NCBI GenBank assembly: GCA_008973525.1
Contig: WACJ01000125.1
Location: forward strand, 2,170,001 to 2,234,000
Reading direction: 5' to 3'
Length of the DNA stretch: 64,000 bases
DNA from: Stenopsyche tienmushanensis
Taxonomy: Eukaryota > Arthropoda > Insecta > Trichoptera > Stenopsychidae
Shown: piece after piece, positions 57,711 through 64,000 of the stretch
Numbering within the stretch: the first letter of the stretch is position 1
How the letters are laid out: each line of letters opens with the position of its first letter
Program-made: the position numbers and the translations under genes
Notes under the pieces: generated by a model
The model's input: only the letters and a program-made list of their open reading frames with translations
What the model was told of the DNA's origin: nothing
Database searches by the model: none

Positions 57711-58405
57711 ACATTGAAATTTTTATCTAACAGAAATCGTACATCTTACCTACACGACAAAGGCTACTAAATCAAGACATTTCCGCTGAACTACTAATTG
57801 ACGAGCTCAGGCGACACCTAGGGGCAGTAACTATCTAAACTATATGTAAAATATATACAGTACATTTATGTTTTTCAAATTGTTGTATTAAGCTTTCCCT
57901 ACCGGTGATGTATTTACTACACCTCGACTCTAATAATGGGAATATCGATATGAAATACAATAGATACGGGTTTCAGAATTTTTGTGTTCTTCCGTAATAT
58001 AATTACGAATCACATCAAAGTATTATAGTATATAAGTATTAATCTGCAGCGACGAAAATAATTTATTTGTCGGGAAATCGAGAATTTTGCGAATTTTAGT
58101 CCGTGTCTCAGCAGATAGGAATTTTCACATTGATGGTATTAAACGAAAATGGGAGCTCACGCGTTCATCGACTTGAACTAGCATTTAAATATCTGATGAC
58201 GATACCTCCAACGAGGGTGGAGGCTGAGCGTCCATTTTCAGCAGCAGGTTGCCTGGCTACCGAAATCAGATCCAGACTAAATGACGAAACACTCAATGCT
58301 TGATGATGTAATTTCATAAACTATTGAAAATCTCGGTCCCGGGATCCCGGGACTGATTCCGAGATGGTCTAATGCAATCTCGAAATCCCGGGATCAAAAT
58401 TTTGG
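57711..58405 (+). mobile_element. Rep3 copy D, hAT element with transposase C-terminal remnant
   Basis: The non-coding half (CTAACAGAAATCGTACATCT, CTACCGGTGATGTATTTAC, GTCCGTGTCTCAGCAGATAG) leads into an open frame at 58103-58303. That frame reads HRLELAFKYLMTIPPTRVEA, ERPFSAAGCLATEIRSRLND and ETLNA before a stop. This is the hAT-family dimerisation domain (Dimer_Tnp_hAT: A..L.IP.TS.EAER.FS.AG......RSRL....L). It identifies Rep3 as a deletion derivative of a hAT transposon. The DDE core is absent. It closes with AATCTCGGTCCCGGGATCC. Confidence 0.85.
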
Positions 58406-58616
58406 CTCAGAATTGGATTCCCTACATACAAATCATTCAATAAGTCGTTAAACATGAGAGTTGCCAGGATCACAATTAAGAAAATACTTTTTATGTTTAA
58501 GATGTTTTATTAATTAATTTGCTCAAATTCGCCACCTCTATTTCGTATGCACATACTACAACTTTTTCTTATTTCAACTGTAGTTGTAGTCTTAAGTACC
58601 ATTTCTTTGTATTCTA

Positions 58617-58840
58617 CAGACGTGACACCACTGGATTTCTTTGTCTGGGGATGTGCCCTATTCCGTGGGTTGCACGGTCTCCCAACCTGACACCACTGGA
58701 TTTCATTCACTCTATTCTGTAGCTCTCGCGGTCTCCAGACCTAATATCACTGGATTTATTCCCCTGGGGATGTGCCCTATTCCGTGGCTCGCATGATCTT
58801 CAGATCTGACACCATTGGATTTCTTTGTACAGGGACGTGC
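58617..58840 (+). repeat. Tandem array of a mariner catalytic-motif segment
   Basis: Four starts of TGACACCACTGGATTT or a variant, at about 58623, 58688, 58742 and 58807, give units of 65, 54 and 65 bp. Each unit also carries GGGGATGTGCCCTATTCCGT or a remnant, and GGTCTCC. Translated, a unit reads LTPLDFFVWGCALFRGLHGL. Its LTPLDFFVWG part is the conserved end of the mariner DDD catalytic domain (SPDL.P.DF.LWG). No complete transposase is present, so a 65-bp fragment has been amplified in place. One related copy lies at 3965-4050. Confidence 0.7.
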
Positions 58841-58849
58841 AAAATAATT

Positions 58850-61490
58850 AATTTATAAGAAAAAGGTCCCCACAAAAGAAATCCTAATTGAAAAAATATT
58901 CACCGCCTTTGCAAGAATAAAAGAGGAAATGCTATTTTAGACAGCTACATTTGAATTAAGAAAAAGGTGTGACTTTGGAAGTTAAAATCTATTTTTTTTA
59001 AACCAATTGCATAAAATAATGATTTATTAGATCAAAAATACATTGCATAATACCAAAACAGTTATTTATAACGAAATGATCAATCTGAAATATTAATGCT
59101 TGCAATCTCCCAAATTTGTTGGTGCCAAGCCTTCGAAAGTCCAAGGACCAATTCTTCTGAATTGAGGCACTCAACATCAATAATTTTGACCAAATGTAAA
59201 GACCATAATACTGTCGATAGCAAACGAAATATTGCAAAATAAATTTATATTATTGCATAAGTATGTTTTATAGAAAGAGGTAATATAATGCAACACAAAG
59301 TACTATTGACGGGAAGTGGCTGTCCGGACGACTACACTCGTGTCTGTATGAGGGTGGCGTTAAACATTTGATGAGGTTGTATTTTATTTTGTCTATTAAA
59401 TATTTCACATATTTTTATATTTGATTTTAATACAATTTAAGTCTTGAATTCTATGCATATTTTGGTATAAATAACGCCATTATAGGTATGACAAAGGAGG
59501 ATTTATGAGCAATTTTTGTATCATTTACTTCGTATTTTTAATTTCTTGAGATCAAAAATAATCAATATTTTCATTTGTCGTCGTATATTTTTTCGCATGG
59601 ATGCTAAATGTACGTCGAGTTTTCGATGACATTTTCAATGTGCCGGAATTTCAATATGGATGCCCAACTTTTTCGATACAAAATAATTTCCCAATGAAGC
59701 GTCATTGTGTCCATTTTCAAACGAATCAATCACCTACATTGGAACCATTGTCTGACTATATTTATGGGGACCAGAGTTGGGAACAAACAAAGTAAAATCC
59801 GGCACAATAGTTCACCACACTATAGCGTCATAGTGGGCTTGGGCACACGAAGACAAGATACCAACGTTCCATGGATCATTGTATGCATATATTCAATTTC
59901 ACGGATGCATGCTTCACAATGACGCAAATTGCACTTCCGCACATCATGGAATAAGCTCAATGACAACACATTTTAATTTTCAAACAACAACTTCAGGTGA
60001 AAACCATCGATTAGATACAAAGAACACCTTGCTGACATGTTAATGGAACCCTTAATAATTAGTACATGTATCAAATTAATCGAATTAAATACACGAGCAA
60101 ACGCAAGGGCTTCCTTTGCTTGCAAAAAATTGATATTTAGTATATATTTCATGACATATTTGCCTCGGGTAAGTGGTGCATGCATATAGACTTTGTGGAA
60201 AACAAGGTTTCTACTGCGTTCCACTCTGTCAATGGAAGGCTTTCAGGGCACGCTGCATACCCCAACAACTCAATTATGGCAATCAGTAACCAACCTCGCT
60301 ATATATTGGCCTATCAACCGGGCGCAGAAAGCCTCATTCTCTCAGAATATGTAGAACCTTGATCACTGCCTGCCAAACAATGCAATCGACATTTGATATA
60401 AATACACTTCGATTTAATATTCAAACTTAGAAAGCCACTTAATAATGGCCTTTTAAGGTGAATTTGTCTTTAATATCAAACCAAAATAAAATATTGAATA
60501 TATCACTTAAAATAAACAATATTTAAAGAAAATTAATACCTGTAACTTGATCTACTACTAAATGTAAAAATATTTTTAAATAAAATGTATCCATAATACA
60601 TTAATAAAACTTGTATAAATGCATCGTCGCGAGTTGGATGATATTCACGGCATGGGAGCGTCCGATCCATACTAATAATGACTAACATTTAATATGAAAA
60701 CTATATAAATACAGGACATCTTCTGTTTTTGACATATTTCATACAAGACATAATCGCTTCAATTTACGCGGTACTTGATTTGCACGATATAATCAAAATA
60801 TAAGCCTTTAACATGTATTTTTCATTGTTAAATATTAGTATAAATTGATATTGTTATCGATTTTACGTATCGTTTTTCGATTAAATATCAACCACGGCCG
60901 TTATTGCTTTATTTCTGTCGCAATGCAATAATTGCGGATCGAATTTCAATAAATTCGTTCAAAAAAGTAGAAGTCTTCTAATTATTTGAAACAAACAGTA
61001 GCCATAAAAAAGCAAAGATTTGCTCAGGTCATAATCTTTTATATCGGGAATATTTTTAAAAAAACAACCGCCAAAATCTACAAAATGATAAACATCGACT
61101 GTAAGTGCACGAGTAAGCAGACATGGTAAGCCTTTCAAAAATTCTGTACGTCGCTGTATTGACTGAAAATTTAAGCACGAAAAAGCTGTGCACAAGATGA
61201 GTGCCGCGTTTGCTTACATGATTATGTTTGGCGATGTTTTACAACAATAAGACCGAATTTTCACTTCAATTCAGAATGAAACATGGTTCCATCACATCAC
61301 ATTTAAGATAAAAAACCATGAGGACCCCACACTGATCCGAACTGTTATCTATGAAGCGCGGGAAGAAACTAGCTGGATTTTTAAACTTAACGCTAAAAAA
61401 ATAGCTAAGAAAGCAACATAAATTAGTAAGATAGATAAATATAGAATTTTTATGGGTAGGGAAAGTTTAGACTCATTCGCAACATAATTT
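58850..61490. other. Intergenic DNA, no gene supported
   Basis: Open frames at 59601-59795 (VRRVFDDIFNVPEFQYGCPT) and 60180-60362 show no known domain and are not joined by a splice path that I can see. The rest is AT-rich. Confidence 0.4.
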
Positions 61491-61499
61491 GACGCCTTT

Positions 61500-61757
61500 T
61501 ATGAGCGTACAGATGGCCCCGGGAGGACCACAAAGTCTGTGTCCAATCGGTCCGCTTTTCAGACCATTGTTCGGCTCAATGTTTAAGCGATAACAAATAA
61601 AAGAAGGATCAGACAATTAGTATATATTATAAAAACGCACAGAGTTAATTAGTGTTGATTCATGTAAAGTAGAATGATCAAGTAAAAAAAAATATGTGCA
61701 ACTCTCGGCTGGTATTCTGCGTTTTGCGCCCCAAGTCCAATTGCGCCCATGGCTATA
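61500..61757 (+). repeat. Rep2 copy, internally deleted
   Basis: CAATCGGTCCGCTTTTCAG joins directly to GCTCAATGTTTAAGCGATAA, skipping the middle of the family. It continues to ACGCACAGAGTTAATTAGTG, GTGCAACTCTCGGCTGGTAT and GCGCCCCAAGTCCAATTGCG. A Rep1 fragment follows within 20 bp. Confidence 0.75.
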
Positions 61758-61774
61758 TTTAAATGTCCGGCACT

Positions 61775-61935
61775 TATCATCCGTACAAATCCATTTATTT
61801 TTTTCAGGACTGTACAGCGTGTATTAACAAAGCTTCTTTTTAATAGCAAGACACTTTCTCCATCTCTGTTTTTCTCTGAACTCAACGTGCAAGAATGCTC
61901 TTTCTGAACCACTGGAATTCAATCGCAAATACGCG
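61775..61935 (-). repeat. Rep1 copy 6, inverted, internally deleted
   Basis: TTATCATCCGTACAAATCCA and CAGCGTGTATTAACAAAGCT are joined after a deletion to CTCCATCTCTGTTTTTCTCT, CAACGTGCAAGAATGCTCTT and GAACCACTGGAATTCAATCG. Confidence 0.75.
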
Positions 61936-61939
61936 ACTG

Positions 61940-63340
61940 TACTCCTCAAAAGATTAATATCGAGATATTGTAATTGAGTGATTTTTAAATAAATCAGATC
62001 TAAATTTATTATATTTGTTCTTCATTGAGAACATTAAGTACCTTCGATTTTGAAGCATTAGTATAAGCCGAATGCAATTTAATCATATTTGATTTTTACA
62101 CATTGGCCAAATTAATCTTCAGTGTATATTCAAAGACATTTTCTTTTGGAGATTTACATTATTCAGATAAATATTTCAGCAATATATAAAGAGATTCATT
62201 CGAATATTGTATTAATATGGTTGTTTTCAAAATTTGATTTAATATTAAAAATGAGCACTGTAAAATATTAATAAGTTTGTGATTTCCCACAGGATGACTG
62301 TCCTTTGTTACCTGGCAGGATGTCGCAGATGCACCTATCAGAAAATGCGCTTGTCGTCGCGGAAATGCAATTAAGAGTCAATCAACCCGAAATAGGTGAT
62401 ATTACGCTTTCATCCCGAGGAAAATATTTCCTAAGAAAATTGGAAGTTACCTCTCATTTTCCATTACCGCAACGACACTCCAAGTTAAGCAAAACAACCT
62501 TTCCGAAGATTGCAACCTGGACTAATCTATTTTATCGTCATTGCATAAAAAATGCTATTTTGTAGGATCATGCATATTAATAGTATTGATCTGTATTCTA
62601 ATGACCGTCTGCGAAGGAAATGTCGCCATAGAAGAGTGGATCCCAAAGGAAATCAAATCAATGCAAATACGCGGATGACCGGAAGTGCATGCTCATCAAC
62701 CCGGAACTACAAATTGAACTTTCTTCACACAAAATGGACAATTTGCCCAACCCATGCGAGAATGATGTAACTATACACAATAATACAATGCAACAATGCT
62801 CAAACATAGCCGAAACCAGAATAATAGTTAGTCCCCATCGGCGCGTTGCTCTGTTACGACGGTGTCCATTCGTACGAAAATATCCCACATAACATAACGA
62901 CTATTTTTTTAAATAATTATAGTTATGGCATATTGAATCCATCAAGATATGATATCATGAAAGTGCATGTAAATGTTAGCGCCGCAGAAACGATTTCTTT
63001 CAATCCATACAAACGGTAAGAGTCCTTATTCCAATATATATGTTTAACACACTTTCTTTCTACTTGTACAATTAATATGTAGGATTACTTAAAAGTGCCA
63101 AGATTTTCAATAATTCATTGTTAAAAATTGGAAGTCGGTCTTACCAATTTCACAATGTTCTCATTTCACAATGTTGTTCATACACATTGTCCGGGTACAT
63201 GAATCAACAAACGTCCTATATATCTGTATATATTACGAAGACCCGAAAGTATTCGAAATTTTTGTGAAACAAGTTCAAACTTATTGATTATAAAAAAAAT
63301 ATATCCAAAATTATAATATACACCGCCCTTCATTATAAAC
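61940..63340. other. Unassigned region with possible exon-like segments
   Basis: At 62292 a good acceptor (TTTCCCACAG) opens a frame that stays open to 62565 (MSQMHLSENALVVAEMQLRV near the start, SSRGKYFLRKLEVTSHFPLP further on). A second acceptor (ATTTTGTAG) at about 62566 opens a frame containing LIVLICILMTVCEGNVAIEE, which stops at 62669. A third frame then stays open to 62892. I recognise no family and cannot find a consistent phase between them, so I list this as unassigned. Confidence 0.25.
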
Positions 63341-63351
63341 GATTTTATTTC

Positions 63352-63462
63352 CACACTAATTTCTGGATCGTTTTTCCCGCATGCTGTGCCCCATGGACCT
63401 GAAAAGGTGGAAATCCGTCAGGTCGGGTGAATAAGGAGGATGCAGTAGCACTTCCCAGTTTA
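63352..63462 (-). pseudogene. Mariner transposase fragment
   Basis: On the minus strand the sequence reads NWEVLLHPPYSPDLTDFHLF and RSMGHSM. This matches the mariner segment carrying the third catalytic aspartate (L.HPPYSPDLAPSDYHLF), with three residues deleted after DL. It is about 35 codons with nothing recognisable either side, so a small relic. Confidence 0.75.
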
Positions 63463-63604
63463 ATTATTGTATTTTATTGTAAGCGTTGGAATTGGTTTAT
63501 TTTTAGAAAACCATTAATTTATTCATCATGTAAATGAACTATTTATTTTCACCACATTCTATTCAAAATAGAACTATTTTTTGTATTTTTGTATCAATTT
63601 TTTA

Positions 63605-63830
63605 GACCCAACTGATCGGTCTTCTTTGGATAACTTCGTTTTGTAATAAGAGTTCGTAAACGTTCTTTAGACATGTTTAGGAATGGCGTCTGATCGCGAA
63701 GCATTCGTCATGTCAGCGCTCGAAAAAATGGACCATTTAGACACACAGATCTTGTGGCCACTTACGTCCTCTTTTAAGGCTTTTTGCGGCATTTCCTATG
63801 ATCTGTACGATCACATAAACTCTCTCAGAA
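63605..63830 (-). repeat. Rep2 copy, inverted (partial)
   Basis: CAACTGATCGGTCTTCTTTG, TTCTTTAGACATGTTTAGGA, GCTCGAAAAAATGGACCATT, ACGTCCTCTTTTAAGGCTTT and TATGATCTGTACGATCAC, in inverse order relative to 17965. It stops at the second half of the family. Confidence 0.75.
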
Positions 63831-64000
63831 GCTAAGATTATTTAGCTTTTAAAAATTGGGGGTGCGCAAAATAGATACTTGCCATTACGGCTCTGTTGTC
63901 CATCCTATCTCATAACGCCTATCCTATTTGTTTTGCCGATGAGTATTAAATGCGTTCGGTGTTTCAAAAGAATCCCAATCTTTGAGATAATTCCTCGATT

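Noticed and set aside
1..64000. CRISPR arrays, tRNA or rRNA genes, bacterial operons
   Set aside because: No regularly spaced direct repeats with unique spacers, no tRNA cloverleaf that I could find by eye, no rRNA sequence; introns and repeats show this is a eukaryotic nuclear sequence.

Overview
This is a eukaryotic nuclear window, almost certainly from an insect. It is AT-rich and gene-poor, its genes are split by GT-AG introns, and it is full of decayed transposable elements. These include R1-, RTE- and CR1-like non-LTR retrotransposons, mariner, piggyBac, hAT and Tigger/pogo relatives, and several short interspersed families. An insect-type otopetrin gene supports the assignment. I cannot name the order or species. 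There are no bacterial features, CRISPR arrays or operons.

Layout. 1-20.3 kb: no host gene that I can support. It holds a piggyBac transposase 3' fragment (2.2-2.7 kb), GC-rich LTR-like blocks (3-3.5 and 4.4-4.7 kb), a pair of related repeats (7 and 9 kb), an R1-type retrotransposon on the minus strand (9.8-11 kb), a hAT-derived element (12.1-12.6 kb), and a second R1 remnant carrying a nested RTE-type insertion (15.6-17.0 kb). 20.3-25.2 kb: two plus-strand genes in tandem, reconstructed here by splicing at 366 and 365 aa. Their last four to five coding exons match in length, phase and sequence, so they are a tandem duplication of a gene I do not recognise. 26.3-29.2 kb: Tigger, RTE, R1-like and CR1-like remnants. 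29.8-41.7 kb: four plus-strand exon candidates, three firm and one with an uncertain 5' edge, that may be a long 5' part of the otopetrin locus. A possible small minus-strand gene (157 aa) lies inside the first intron. 45.0-51.6 kb: an otopetrin proton channel of 650 aa in 11 coding exons with 12 predicted membrane segments. 51.6-64 kb: mostly unassigned AT-rich DNA with repeats, a hAT fragment with a recognisable C-terminal domain, a tandem array built from a mariner catalytic-motif segment, and a mariner fragment.

The interspersed families explain much of the non-coding DNA. Rep1 (about 250-330 bp, 7 copies), Rep2 (up to about 500 bp, 8 copies or fragments, carrying a short perfect hairpin), Rep3 (hAT-derived, 4 copies), Rep4 (3 units, two in tandem) and Rep5 (2 copies) were all found by comparing the window with itself. 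Two TTAA-flanked piggyBac-type non-autonomous elements (about 1.53 kb and 0.30 kb) and a nested element inside an otopetrin intron are also visible. All splice models were built by eye from splice consensus and phase. The internal exons of the two tandem genes and the otopetrin are well supported; the 5' ends are less certain.
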